Below the pieces are notes generated by a model. It was not told the DNA's origin, ran no database searches, and was given only the letters and a program-made list of their open reading frames with translations. The translations under genes and the position numbers were made by a program. Of a stretch of DNA of 64,000 nucleotides, positions 1 to 10,851 are shown piece after piece. Location of the stretch: positions 10,296,538 to 10,360,537 of the forward strand of contig CM037457.1 in NCBI GenBank assembly GCA_021014325.1. The letters run 5' to 3'. Positions within the stretch are counted from its first letter, which is position 1; each line of letters opens with the position of its first letter. The stretch is from Plazaster borealis. Lineage: Eukaryota > Echinodermata > Asteroidea > Forcipulatida > Labidiasteridae.

Positions 1-49
1 NNNNNNNNNNNNNNNNNNNNNNNNNNNNNNNNNNNNNNNNNNNNNNNNN
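1..49. other. Assembly gap (run of N)
   Basis: The first 49 bases are N. The remaining 3' exons of SLC10A7 must lie beyond this gap, so the left edge of the window is also the edge of known sequence. Confidence 0.99.
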
Positions 50-2153
50 TAAAGACTGTAATTCTTGAGATCGAACGAAAACAAAATTTCATGTGTAAAT
101 GCTATGAGAATTTTCGGAAAGAAGTATAAGAAAAGAAAAGAAAACAATCTCGACGAAAACAAAGGTGGTTTCGGCGGATGGCCGAAACCCCCATTATGCT
201 AGCAGCCTATTGATCTCTTGTGATCCTAGTTTGTACAACAAAAGGACAAAGGTCTACAATTGGGGATTACACAACAACCCCTGGAAAAAGGGGAATTTTG
301 AGCATTAATTCCAGTACCCTTTTCCCTCTTTGCACAGGGGAAACAAAGCGTTGCATGGTGAGTACATGCACTGTGCATGCTATGAATGGAATGTCCTGGT
401 GCGTTAATGTTCTGGTAGTCCGAGTTTTAACAAACACATCATCCGATTTCTGGCACAGAAAAAATAGGTGTGTTCATCTTCTGGAGTTAACTGATTAGTC
501 TCTTACAAATACAATTTGTTTTTACAAAGTCTTATTTTTAAAAACATGTTAAATAAATTAAAAATTGTGGACCCTTTTTTCAATTGTCTTCGATTTTTTG
601 TCAAAAAAGCAAGTAGTGTTCCATAATGACAAAACACCATGTCAGGAAAGAAATTGTGTTTGAGGGAAAGTGAGACCATGCAGTACATTAATTAATGTAT
701 TAACTTCATGTGACAGATTTTCTAATCTTCACAGTTATGAATTTTCATTCCTAAACAAAGATTTCTAAAGCCAACACCAATTAACTATCAATATTTGATA
801 ACAATATATACAGATATTTTAAAAAAAACCTCTTTACCAACACTCAAGAATATTTGTTTGATATTGTCAAAGTTAACATCTACTGTATGCCAAGCCCAGT
901 TTAGCTTCTTTCAAGATTTGGACATGCTTTTTTGTGTGATCAAGTGAACCCACTGCAGATCCTCCACACTGACAAAAACATACACCAGGTGGGTTTTACA
1001 TTATCATTACACACTCAGTTCACATGGACCGGGAAATGACCAAGAATAAATCACATTGAAATCTTAGACTGGTGCCGGGAAACTCATTTAATGTCCATCT
1101 CGTTGGTTGTTTATGCCGGTTAATTGATGTGGCCTCACAGGCGGCCGGCCAAGCATGGACACTTAACCAGATTTCAGCAAGCTTTACTTACAGCGATACC
1201 AAGGTAGTTCCGCTGTAGTGACTAAGATTATAGCATGGTTCCACATGGCAGACTTGTTGATCGGATTTGAATGAGACTTAATGCCTTAGCTATGCAATCT
1301 GATCGTTCCCCAATCATGATAAATCTCTGCTACAATCTTCTGAGACCTTAGTTGCTAACATCCATTGCTGCGTCAGTGATTATGCCCTCATCTCTAAACT
1401 ACTAAAGCACTAGTGTCGCGCATCAAAGCAGTTTCTCTGCATCACTTTTGTTAGCAAATCAAATTATTTAAATAAAAACTGAAGAAAACGAGTTTTGTTT
1501 ACATTAATTTAAAGCGTGCGGACAACATTGGTTTTTGTCAAAGACCCGTGTACCCACTTTATGTGACCCGACGTACATGAGATAATAACCATGTGAAAGT
1601 TTAGATCAATTGGTCATCGAAGTCACAAGAAAACAGTGAGAGAAAAAAACGTATATGTTTTCACTGTTTTCAAACATCACCTTTTGTACTTACGAGATAA
1701 AAACTAATGGCTTTACTCATTTCTCTAAAACAAAGGCATTTCAAGCAAAACAAATTCACCATGATCATCTTTATACATGTACTATGTAAGTTATGTGCAA
1801 ATCTTTGAACATATAGGCCTACATGCATATTTTTATCTAAGTTACATGTACATGTGTGTGCAAATCTTTGTGAACACACTTTGAAGGGAATGGACAATAC
1901 TATCATTAGATACTTTAACCATGTAGATTAGTATCCTGAAAATGTTCTTTGTATCTTTTTATATCATATAGCCGAGCATATTTTCTAAACAACAGTCTAC
2001 TATCACAAATTTAGTGTGAGTATAATCAGCAAACCTCTTTTTGCCAGTTGTGCAGGGATATGATACACAAAACAATTCAGTTTATGAAAAAACACCTAAG
2101 TACTTCAATAGATATCTTTTACAAGAGATTAATTTCATTTTATAATGGTTAAT

Positions 2154-2330
2154 AGAATACAAATATTGGATGCATATGAGTACAATGTAGCAGAATATTA
2201 TCACAAGGTGAAATCTGGATTGTTCCATTTCACAAGGCAAAGGTGAATGAAATGGAACAGTCCAAATTTCAATGAGTGATCATATTATGCTATACTTTAT
2301 GAATAAAATGCATCCTATATTTGTTTTATA
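2154..2330. repeat. Palindromic repeat (MITE-like)
   Basis: The halves are imperfect reverse complements: AATACAAATATTGGATGCAT on the left mirrors ATGCATCCTATATTTGTTTT on the right, and inside TGGATTGTTCCATTTCA mirrors TGAAATGGAACAGTCCA. There is almost no central spacer. Confidence 0.6.
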
Positions 2331-3030
2331 CTGTATACCTCATATAATTCACAATTTATTTCAGCAATAAATAATACAAAGTTTTCAAGAGTTTATCATT
2401 TATTTTAACAATAAGGTATTAAACGGCTGACATAGCTGAAGCTGTTTAAGACTGGTTGGCTAAAGCGCGTTTGGCAATCATAGCCATACATGTGTTGGAG
2501 CGCAAGCTTGTGTGGGCACTTATATCGCGTAATGCAATCACCACATACGGTACTCAATGTAAAATCCATTAGTACGTGCGAAGTGTAGCTGTGAAGTGTC
2601 CCAAGCATCCTATATTTATCAATATAGGACTCCTACATTAAATTTTGGAGTTCCGGAACAGTATAGGCCTACATGGCAAAATATAGTATGTTCCAGCATC
2701 AAATGACAAGGATCTATAAGTGCGATATATGATAAAGGTTGCAACCTATGGAACCATATATCAAACAAGACAGACAAAATCCAAAAGGATTTAGGAAATG
2801 AAAATAAGGCTGGGCTTTGAACCTCTTATTAAAACATTTTTTTAAACAAAAATCAGTCTTAAACTTTTTGTACTGACCCATCAAGTCATTTATAGCAACA
2901 AAATTACACAAGATTTGAATGTGAGGGCATTCAAAAAGATCCCCATCTCATTTTCTGTACAAAACGGTGTCCATCTAAACGCAACTTATATTAAGGCGTT
3001 AAAATTACTTTTGAATGTTTTGTTCACATA

Positions 3031-3400
3031 GTGGTTTTAACACAATTCATAAAACAACTTCAGTCTTCTTGGAAATTTCTTGCACAGAATGAGGAATGTG
3101 CCTTTGAAAGACTTAACGTAATGTACAGACGCCTTCGCTCTTCTTCAATCGCTCATTTCCAGCTTTCCCCGGGACCCCGCACCATGACACGCTATGGCGA
3201 TCGGGCCTTTTCAGTCATAGCTCCAACACTTTGGAACAAGCTACCCACCCACATTCAAGCAGCTCCTTCATTGGACACTTTTAAATCTCAACTTAAATTC
3301 CATCTGTTTTGTCAATCTGGTTATAGCGCTTAGAAACTTCCGTTTTTAGCGCTCTATAAATGTTGTAATTATTATTAATTATTATTATTATTATTATTAC
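3031..3400 (+). mobile_element. LINE retrotransposon relic, 3' end with TTA-rich tail
   Basis: A 100-codon frame contains YGDRAFSVIAPTLWNKLPTH and then a basic KSQLKFHLF. This is the usual C-terminal end of the reverse transcriptase protein of CR1/jockey-type LINEs. A GCGCTCTATAAATG motif and a (TTA)n tract follow at 3345-3400, typical of the 3' end of such elements. The 5' part is absent, so this is a dead 5'-truncated copy within SLC10A7 intron 4. Confidence 0.8.
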
Positions 3401-3502
3401 AGAAGAAGGCTCCTATTACTATATTCAAGTACAGATATATATTTTATTTTGAAATGTCTTGCTCCAGGACCTATTTGCCTATTTTTTTGTTTATGGAATG
3501 TA

Positions 3503-4121
3503 TTAACCACTTCACGTCGAATGACGTGTTTATCTGCAAATTTGTTTTGGACAGACTTACGGCGGAAGTTTTGTAACACCCGGAACAACTTCATGTTTTC
3601 CTAAATATTTTTCTGGCAGCCGGACGGCTGAAATTTATATCCATCCGTAGCAAGCACAGGCAGGCACCTACCGTGATACGTTTGTTTCAACCGTGCAAAG
3701 AATGATAACAGGTTCTGGAAAACATGCCTTGTAAAACCCCTGATTCCAGACCTTTTTTGTTCACAAATGTGGCAAACAAGAATGGAACTAGCTGCCACCA
3801 TTGTTTGTCATTATTTTTGGCTCAATGGGAGGCAAGTCTGAGCGTTCCGAGATTCCAGCATACCATGGTAGATTTCAGCCTGGGCTCAAGGCGAATGTTC
3901 TGCAAATCAGTGAGTGCCTACTTAATTTTCTCACATGAAAACATCAAATCCTGGAGCTAATTATGAGAACCTTTGTTTTTTTCTTTGTCATGTCAGGGTT
4001 TCACTGTGGCAACGATATTTTCAGAGGAAAACAATTACTCAAGAAGCACCAAGAAGTTCTGAAAATAAAACCAATGGTGGGCACATAATTTTTTTTCAGA
4101 ATACTGATGTGAAGTGGTTAG
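3503..4121. mobile_element. TTAACCACTTCACGTCG inverted-repeat element, first copy
   Basis: The left end TTAACCACTTCACGTCG is mirrored at the right end by GATGTGAAGTGGTTAG. Internal pieces (GGAACAACTTCA, and ACCTACCGTG followed by a TACG motif) recur in the copy at 6424-6724. No transposase is visible, so it is non-autonomous. Confidence 0.6.
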
Positions 4122-4304
4122 ACAACCTGGCATGGTTCATTGTACCAATATCCGTTGTTCATTTCAGGGTATACTTTGTGACACAAATGCGTCGTGTATC
4201 ATACCCCTGCACATTTGACAAATGTTTTCTCATTTTCTTACAATTGATAACATTTCAACTAAACATTCAAAGGTAAAACAAAAGTTGAGAAATGTATTTT
4301 TTAC

Positions 4305-4380
4305 CTCATTTCCTCCAACAGCTTTTGTTAGTATAACGGCAGAAGACACAGGTGGCGGCATACAACCAACTACTTGTAAC
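4305..4380 (-). CDS. SLC10A7: SLC10A7 coding exon 4
   Basis: The acceptor is CTTCACAG and the donor is GTAAAA. The exon completes Gly107 and encodes residues 108-132, including the highly conserved proline motif CMPPPVSSA, which lies in the core of the transporter fold. It ends in phase 0. Confidence 0.94.
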
Positions 4381-7300
4381 CTGTGAAGATCAGGATTAAT
4401 AAAGTAATTTTGTGAGTGTACATGTGCCATCTTGTGTAACACAAAAGCTGAACAGACACAAAGAACAAAGTTCAATCCAGCTAGAAGTGCAATTAGGACA
4501 AAACTTTCATATAAAGTATACATTTGAATAAGGAAGTAAAAGAGTGGCGACAGGGTCTTAAAAGGCCGTTTAAAACCAGCAGGGTCCTGGCTGTGCTATA
4601 AAGGACCAAGCCAATTGAGGTCCTTTATCGCACGGCCACAACCCTTCAAGGTTCTAAACGGCCATATAAGACTGAGTCACCACTCTTTTATTCCCATTTA
4701 TAAATATCTTTCTGTTAAAAACATCAACCATTAAAAAATGAGAACAAATCTGACAGTTTAGCCTCAGCTCGCCTCGACTCTGCATTGAATTTATATCCAT
4801 GGAGAGCGCGAAGTAGAGCCTCACGCAAGTTTAGAACTTGTGCGCTTAAGTTTCAAACTATTGCACGCAAGTTTCAAACTTGTGCGAGCCAATATGCAAC
4901 CTACCAACTTAAATTGGGCTGTGAAATTTGTGCGCTCCTCGCAATCATCTGACAGCGACCTTTTTTGACTCAATTTCCTCAGGCCATGTTTATTAAACAC
5001 TCCAACACCATGTTTATATCGCACGTTTAAACATGGCCAAGTGATCTCCTCTCGACCGATCAGAATGGGTTTCATGAACAGACCCAGGTATTTATGAATA
5101 AATGTTCAAATGATCGTGAGAAAATAATGATTTTGATCAAATTCATTTGTTTGTTTACAAAAAAATAGCTACAGTGTATTGTCACACTTCCAAGAAGTAA
5201 AAAGCTAAAAATATACATTCAGTTTCACAGAATGCTGGACCGTGTGGATATGGCTGATCAATGGTTGGGGGAAGTTAGCTCTAATTCTCTCGTGTTTCAA
5301 CAAACATTTCAGTTAACCAACCTGTCCAAAAGTTACTAAAGTACATTTGTAGGCCACCATGTTTTCAAGAAAACAGTTAATAACTGTGTGCATGTTCATG
5401 TAATAATATTTGCTCATTTTGATACACCTTTCATAAAAAGAAGAATTTTGAGGGACGCTTTTCTTAGATATGGTAATATCTCATACGGGAGTGTTTCTCA
5501 AGACAAATGATACTATGTATGTTTATCACGGCTTTGAGCATTTTCCCTGTAATATGTGCTTATTTTGATATCTTTCTCAAGACAAATGATACAAAACAAG
5601 CAGATTTAAAAAACTCATTTTTTCCAAACTATTACCAATCCTGTATTACAGGGTTTTCCCTTACTTTTTTCAGTGACTGGCCAGCAGGACCAGTTAGCTT
5701 GTAATTTCACTGGTCCCCAAGCTTTTTCAATAGTCAATACTTTATATTAAATGGGATGTTTTTCAACAGTGAGCAAGCCAGCTGGACGACTTTGAGTGAA
5801 TTTTGAATGTTAAGGGAGAATGCTGTATTATACCTCTAAAAATTAACTTTGTTTCTAAAATCTGTCATGTTTGGAGTGCAGCCACCAAGGAGTCTGACTG
5901 GTTAGCATTTCTGTCTCCTTACCCTTTAAGCAGCCATTCATCTACTGGTGTCATGAGGAGGAAGTGAACCAAGACCCATATAAGACATGGCACAACAGCA
6001 AGGGTAAAGAACTGAATAAAGAAGTGCAGCTTGACATTGAACAGTGCAGTGCGTAGATCCTATGACAAAGAAACAAACAGTGTGTGTTAATAGCAGAGGA
6101 AGATTCTTGGCCATATTGAAAAGAACTACATGTACATATAGAATAAATTGGCAAATGCATAACCTTGAAATCACAGTTCTATTTGAGCAAATACGGTTAT
6201 CTCAGCCCACGAGCTGGTGTACCTGCGGTTTATCCTTGTTGTACAAAATTGCTAAACCCCCATCAACCCCACAGTAAAGCTCGGTTCACACTTCACGCGA
6301 AAGCAAATGCTAAGCGAATTTTTGTGATGCCCCAATCGGTACGTGTCATTTTAAAAATTGTGACGCAAGAAATTTGCTTTGCTTTTGCTTTTGCATAAAG
6401 TATGAACCGTTCTTCAGCCTATATTAACCACTTTTCCAAACTGAATTATGGTGGACATTTATAAATGCTTGGAACAACTTCAGAGTTTCCTTTTTTGGTT
6501 GCAGTCAGTTGACCAGCTGATGTATAAATACGCTGTCGGCAAATCCACTGTGTATCGTGCACAGGCATGAACCTACCGTGCTACGCTAACATTAGGGCTA
6601 GATAGCTCAGTTGGTAGAGCGCCCCGCAAGTTAATAGGGAGGTCACAGGTTCAAGTCCCGCTCTTGTCAATTTTTCTTTGTTCAATCCAAAATAACTTTT
6701 TTAATACCGACGTGAAGTGGTTAATATAAACATCCCAACAGCACTAATACAAGCAATACATAATGCCAGCCTGTCTTGAGGTTGCATTGAATATGCAAGT
6801 GGTGAGCTTGAGTAAAGATCCTTTAACAAAGCTAACTCCTCCACTTTGTTTTCTTCTAAACTCTGCGCACATAATGACTTGTCTAGCCTTTAAACAAAGT
6901 ATTTTGCATCCTAGATGATTGAAAAATGACATAGCACGACTCGTCTGGCCCTTTGCTATGCACATTAAATGCATGACAGCGTCTGGGAACTAGCAGTGCA
7001 GCCTACACTAATGCCTTTTAAGCATTTTCTGTTTTTGAGATTATTTTAGGAAATATTTGCATTTACCTTGCTCCATTGTGGACAAGATGGCCAAGAGGCA
7101 CATTCTTGAGTTAGGAGAAACATATTTGAGCCTGAGTTGTCGTAGTTTTTGAGTTATGAAAGTTTACAAAGCAATGAGACTTGACAAAATCTGGGCATTT
7201 CCGAATCAACACAATATCTCTGCCATTTCATGGGCAGTGATAACTCAGGAACTATCAAAGCAGTGTTCAGGTACAGAACTTGCTTAGTGATTTCTAAGCT

Positions 7301-10300
7301 TACATGTCTGATGTGCTTTTAACATGACAAAGTGCACTACACAATTTTTTTTTCTTTCTTATCTGTACAAACATTTTGGCAAATTTTTGTGTGCTATGTT
7401 TGGCATAAATAATAAAGACCTAAGAAAATAGGGTGGGTAGGTCAGTATCATCATGGAGGTTGAATCCTACCTCCATGGTATCATACTGTATCTCAAACTT
7501 GTTTTATGAACAGTATTTTTAAAATTAAATTTTGTTTTATTTCCCCTAAAAATAGAGTTGGCTGCATTTTTAGGGTTGGTCGAGTAATGGGCCTCAGTTG
7601 GCTTTGTTAAAGAGGGGCTCCAAGGTCAAATTCAGTTTTGATATATGCACTCATCTTTCAATAGATAGAGTCTTCATGAAAGTGGGGGAAAAATATAAGT
7701 CTCTATCCTCACGTAAAAATGGTGTAAAATGCCTGTGATTGATACCCCTCAAGTGCAATTTTTACACCGTTTTAACATGAGATTACAGACTTGTATTTTT
7801 TCCTAATTTTTTTTTAAGGAGTCTTTCTATTGGAAAATGAGTGGATCAGAAAACTGAATTTGACCTTGGAGCCCCTCTTTAATAGTCAGAAAATTAGTCT
7901 AATTATATATTTTTCTCATTGCTATTAAGGATTTGTAAATCTTGACAAGAATATCTTACTTCTGTCTTCAAAGACAATCCACTATTGAAGAAGATAAAAG
8001 AAACTGCTAAGTACTTCACCGTAATTTCTGGTTTGATGGGTCCTGCAACAAAAAAGAAACAAAATGGGGAGTTCACCTTTAATTTCTAAAGTTATTTCAA
8101 AGGCTTGATGCATGATGGGCAATAATTGAAAAAAAAACCTTTCTAATGAAAACTTACTGTACAAAAAATCTTGATACCAGTACCAACCAGCCTAAGAAAT
8201 GTTTCCTTCGAATTACTACTTCATGTATTTCGAGAATATTGGCCTAAAAACTTCACTTTATAAATATAACCATTCAAAATATGACAACTAATGTACCTGA
8301 ACATATAAAAACTCATTAACTCGATAAAAGTGATAAATCAATCTCTCTTTATGAAGTTTTCACAAGTTGGTTGCATGGTGTTTGTGTTGAAAACGAAAGT
8401 GTTGAAATGAATTTTTTCGTCCAAATACTAATGAAGTACATAATAAATTATTGTATTATCATACTCCCACAAGAAAAAAGTTCATAAATTCAACAAGCAA
8501 ATTAAAAATACTCAAGACATTAATAAGAGAATTAATACAAAGCGTTTTGAGGCTTACTTTTAGTAAACAATGTAAAAAGCCGGAAGGCACTCTGAACTAG
8601 ACCTTTGGATAAGTCAGCGTTCTTCCTTAACAGTGGCCCACTTGCCAAATGCCAGTTAAAACTACAGAAGACCAGTCAAAATTCTCTCAAAATGGTCCGA
8701 CTGGCTAATTCAGTGTTTCATTTCATTTCATTTCATTTCATTTATTAATTTCATTTATTAATGTCGCTGTGACTTTGTATTCACGAGATAGCAATCTTAT
8801 TTCCCTTTAAAAAAAATCCCAGGGAGCCACACATCAAAAAAAGAACAGGTAATATTAATACTAATCATTTCAATTTAGCAGTAAATTTTTAATAATAAAA
8901 GAAGAATATTCTTACATTTTTTCAAAACTATTCAAACAATTTTGTTTTAATCGCAGAAAAACAAAAAGCCCCGGGAATCGAACCCGAAGCACGTCAGTTG
9001 AAGTGCAGTTTCATTTCCTCTTAGTAACTGGGATATGGAAGAGAAACTTGGTAATTTAAGTTGTCCACTTATAACTGTGTATAAAAAAGGTTATGGGTCA
9101 ACTCGGTCCGTAGTCAACTCGGTCCGAGTCAACTCGGTCCGAGTAAACTCGGTACGAAGTTAACTCGGTCCAAAGTTAACTCGGTCTGATGTCATCTGGG
9201 TCCAAAGTCATCTCGGTCCGAAGTTAACTCGGTCCGAAGCCAACCCGGTCCGAAATTGTTTATCATAATTGTGTGCTTACTATGTAATCTCATAAATTAA
9301 AAGGGCCTAATAATCAATGTTTAAAAAAGAAATCTTTGCAGTTAGTGTATGACTTTTTTTATTCCTAAAATAGGAGATAAATGTTCTACCGGTACTCCAG
9401 TAAATTAAAACACATAAAATAAATAATGTAGGACAATTAAGGAAAATGTTTGATTGAAAGATAAAAAAAAACTTTCAAGTAAACTTACACTACCGGTAAT
9501 AATAAATAATACAAAATAAAGAATACAAAATCTATTCTAATGAGAAATATTTCATACAAATTTAGAAGCATAAAGAGTATGTTTGGTTGTCGAATTTAAC
9601 TGAACTTAATTATGCCTATCAATTATCATTATGATATAATTTCAAAAAAGGTATAATGTAAAAGATACAAGTAAAATTCCCCTAAATAATAAATAGTAGA
9701 AATTTTCAACCATAGGGCCTACCATGGGCCTACAAAAGAAAAAAATGTCTTGCACAAACTGCAATGGAAAGTTCATTTTCAAACATTTTGTTTCAATTTA
9801 GTTGTAGGCCTACCTAAATTGCTTTAAAAAGTTGTCTGTAGTGTTACTAGTTTCTGAGATACAGCGTCCGTCAACCCTAATTTTTCGGACCGAGTTGACT
9901 TCGGACCGAGATGACTTCGGACCGAGTTGACTTCGGACCAAGATGACTTCGGACCGAATTGACTTTGGACCGAGTTGACCTCGGACCGAGTTGACCGGTA
10001 CCCATAAAAAAGTATGTGTCAACTCAAGGACTAAAGAGGGCACTATCCAATTTGTTTAAATCCAAAAGTTTACTCAAACAAAACAAAAACCTGTAGCAGG
10101 TAATATATATAAACACTACCACCAAATATGTAGAAGCTCTTCATGTAAAGTTTAATTGGCATATATTAAAATACACGAAACATCACAACACAAAGCCAAC
10201 CTTCAAAACAAATCCATCACATTGTTGTACCGCACCATGGTTCCGGTTTAATTGTACACACTATCGATTGTTATGCCACGTGTCCAAGCATAAAATACAG

Positions 10301-10478
10301 TGTGTGATACAGGGTACAAGACCAGAGAGCAGACAAATTTTGCTCTCCACTTTACAGGCAAAAAAACTAGAAACTTACCCCCTTTGGCACCAATGTAGGG
10401 TGCTATATCTGCCAAAGATATAACTAAGACTATAGCTAACAGAAACCAGTTGCCCTTGACCTTTTCAAAAGCCGACAT
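4305..10478 (-). CDS. SLC10A7: SLC10A7, sodium/bile acid cotransporter family member 7 (5' part, exons 1-4)
   Basis: Minus-strand gene read as complement(4305..4380, 5923..6059, 7960..8042, 10379..10478), giving residues 1-132 of a protein that is about 340 residues in human. All junctions are GT-AG and all phases agree (1, 0, 2, 0). Diagnostic stretches are GPIKPEITV and [11 protein letters not shown] (residues 34-61), DEWLLKG (101-107) and [19 protein letters not shown] (112-130); the last is nearly identical to human SLC10A7. Hydrophobic segments at about 11-30, 44-58 and 72-95 fit the first membrane helices. In vertebrates this is a 10-helix protein of the ER/Golgi/plasma membrane that affects cellular calcium handling and glycosaminoglycan synthesis; it is not a proven bile acid carrier. 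The 3' exons lie off the left edge, so completeness cannot be judged. It is head to head with OBI1 and probably shares its promoter. Confidence 0.93.
4532..4695. mobile_element. Short inverted-repeat element (MITE-like)
   Basis: GTAAAAGAGTGGCGAC on the left is mirrored by GTCACCACTCTTTTATTCCC on the right. A second mirrored block, GGCCGTTT and AAACGGCC, lies further in. The element is about 160 bp and lacks coding capacity. Confidence 0.6.
5640..5830 (+). repeat. Dispersed repeat, copy 1 (GGACCAGTTAGCTTGT family)
   Basis: Shares AGCAGGACCAGTTAGCTTGT, AGTGAATTTTGA and AGGGAGAATGCTG in the same order with 13640-13865. A reverse-oriented fragment lies near 8605-8715. All are intronic. The class is unknown. 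Confidence 0.55.
5923..6059 (-). CDS. SLC10A7: SLC10A7 coding exon 3
   Basis: The acceptor is GTCATAG and the donor is GTAAGG. The exon encodes 45 residues (62-106) plus two bases of Gly107: a long hydrophobic helix containing [16 protein letters not shown], then TPVDEWLLK. It starts in phase 0 and ends in phase 2. Confidence 0.93.
6281..6410. mobile_element. Short inverted-repeat element (CGGTTCAYACTT ends)
   Basis: The left end CGGTTCACACTTCACGCG mirrors the right end, which reads CGGTTCATACTTTATGC on the other strand. Inner arms are rich in AAGCAAA and its complement. Non-coding. Confidence 0.6.
6424..6724. mobile_element. TTAA-flanked inverted-repeat element carrying a tRNA-like segment
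   Basis: TTAACCACTT on the left is mirrored by CGACGTGAAGTGGTTAA on the right. Inside lies a tRNA-like block at 6597-6668. The unit resembles the element at 3503-4121, which lacks the tRNA-like part. Confidence 0.6.
6597..6668 (+). repeat. tRNA-derived segment (SINE head or tRNA pseudogene), copy 1
   Basis: A-box TAGCTCAGTTGGTAGAGC and B-box GGTTCAAGTCC are spaced as in a tRNA. The outer ends can pair as an acceptor stem, but the anticodon stem does not pair and the loop lacks the usual U33. It is therefore not a functional tRNA. The tail TCAATTTTTCTTTGTTCAA is shared with the copy at 30351. Confidence 0.75.
7607..7882. mobile_element. TTAA-flanked MITE (AGAGGGGCTCCAAGG ends)
   Basis: The ends are inverted copies of TTAAAGAGGGGCTCCAAGG continuing into TCAAATTCAGTTTT, with TTAA at each border. 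It is about 276 bp with no coding capacity. TTAA borders are the target duplication of the piggyBac superfamily. It sits between exons 2 and 3 of SLC10A7. Confidence 0.75.
7960..8042 (-). CDS. SLC10A7: SLC10A7 coding exon 2
   Basis: The acceptor ends in TTGCAG and the donor is GTAAGA. The exon completes Gly34 and encodes 27 residues, including PIKPEITV and [11 protein letters not shown], both family signatures. It is too short to appear as a long open frame and is identified by protein similarity. Confidence 0.93.
8605..8715 (-). repeat. Fragment of the 5640/13640 dispersed repeat, reverse orientation
   Basis: GACCAGTCAAAATTCTCTC and the TTAACAGTGGCC stretch are the reverse complement of the right part of the copy at 13640-13865. 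It is followed by a (TTTCA)n microsatellite at about 8715-8750. Confidence 0.5.
9081..10012. mobile_element. Fold-back transposon with tandem-repeat arms
   Basis: The left arm (about 9093-9257) is an array of about nine 17-18 bp units of the type GTCAACTCGGTCCGAA. The right arm (about 9887-9997) carries the same unit in reverse complement, about seven times. The two arms flank a 630-bp AT-rich core without coding signal. The direct repeat ATAAAAAAG occurs at 9081-9089 and 10004-10012 and looks like a 9-bp target duplication. The open frame seen on the minus strand here merely translates the repeat. Confidence 0.75.
10379..10478 (-). CDS. SLC10A7: SLC10A7 coding exon 1
   Basis: The ATG lies at 10478-10476 and the exon encodes residues 1-33 plus the first base of Gly34. 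The donor reads GTAAGT right after the GAKGG sequence. The end of the first helix, APYIGAKGG, aligns with the vertebrate protein without gaps, which supports this start. Confidence 0.93.
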
Positions 10479-10773
10479 TTTGATGAATTTACTCGGTTTT
10501 TGGTGTACGGTTTATTCCACCGTGACAGTGTAGTGAACAGCTGACATGCTTTGTGTGTAACAATACGCTTACACATTTATCTAGGACCATAAAGTTAATG
10601 CAAAAACAAACTTTGATATATTAAATTAAATGAAAATATGATAAATTTGATTTTACAATACTTAACAACCATCCGGAATCACTAAAATTTCTATTGCTAA
10701 ATGAAAAGTGAGAGTAATTGAGTCTCGCGGATCAATATTGTTATTGACCTTACAAGTTATTAGGTCATACAAG
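10479..10773. promoter_or_regulatory. Putative bidirectional promoter, SLC10A7 / OBI1
   Basis: Only 295 bp separate the two divergent start codons, so both promoters and both 5' UTRs must fit here. I see no TATA box at a convincing position. The OBI1 start codon lies inside AAGATGGCGG (10771-10780), the core of the YY1 motif often found just downstream of TATA-less housekeeping starts. That the two genes are co-regulated is inferred from spacing. Confidence 0.6.
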
Positions 10774-10851
10774 ATGGCGGAAAATTCGTCTGGGAAAAGG
10801 ATGTTGATATCGTTTACTTTGCCAATATCATGTCAAATCTGTCTTGGAAAG
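10774..10851 (+). CDS. OBI1: OBI1 coding exon 1
   Basis: Encodes 26 residues ending CQICLGK, which holds the first two RING cysteines. The donor is GTAATC and the phase is 0. The frame is open upstream to another ATG at 10708, which would add 22 residues with no family similarity. Confidence 0.92.

Larger units (their letters stand above)
50..4304 (-). other. SLC10A7 intron 4 (incomplete), repeat-bearing
   Basis: This stretch follows the exon 4 donor on the minus strand. I could not find the next expected SLC10A7 exon in it, so I read it as a large intron that continues past the gap. It holds a palindromic repeat (about 2154-2330), a LINE 3' relic (3031-3400) and a TTAACCACTT inverted-repeat element (3503-4121). 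At about 1525-1660 there is a piece resembling the inner part of the repeat families at 25921 and 62068. The rest is AT-rich and shows no coding signal I recognise. Confidence 0.6.

Noticed and set aside
6597..6668. Functional tRNA gene (also 30351-30422)
   Set aside because: The anticodon stem does not pair, the loop lacks U33, and both copies share a downstream repeat tail.
9810..10043. Open frame with repeated RSEV / GPKS units
   Set aside because: It is a translation of the right tandem array of the fold-back element, not a protein.
10708..10773. Earlier in-frame ATG for OBI1
   Set aside because: The 22 extra residues show no family similarity. Human OBI1 begins at the position matching 10774.
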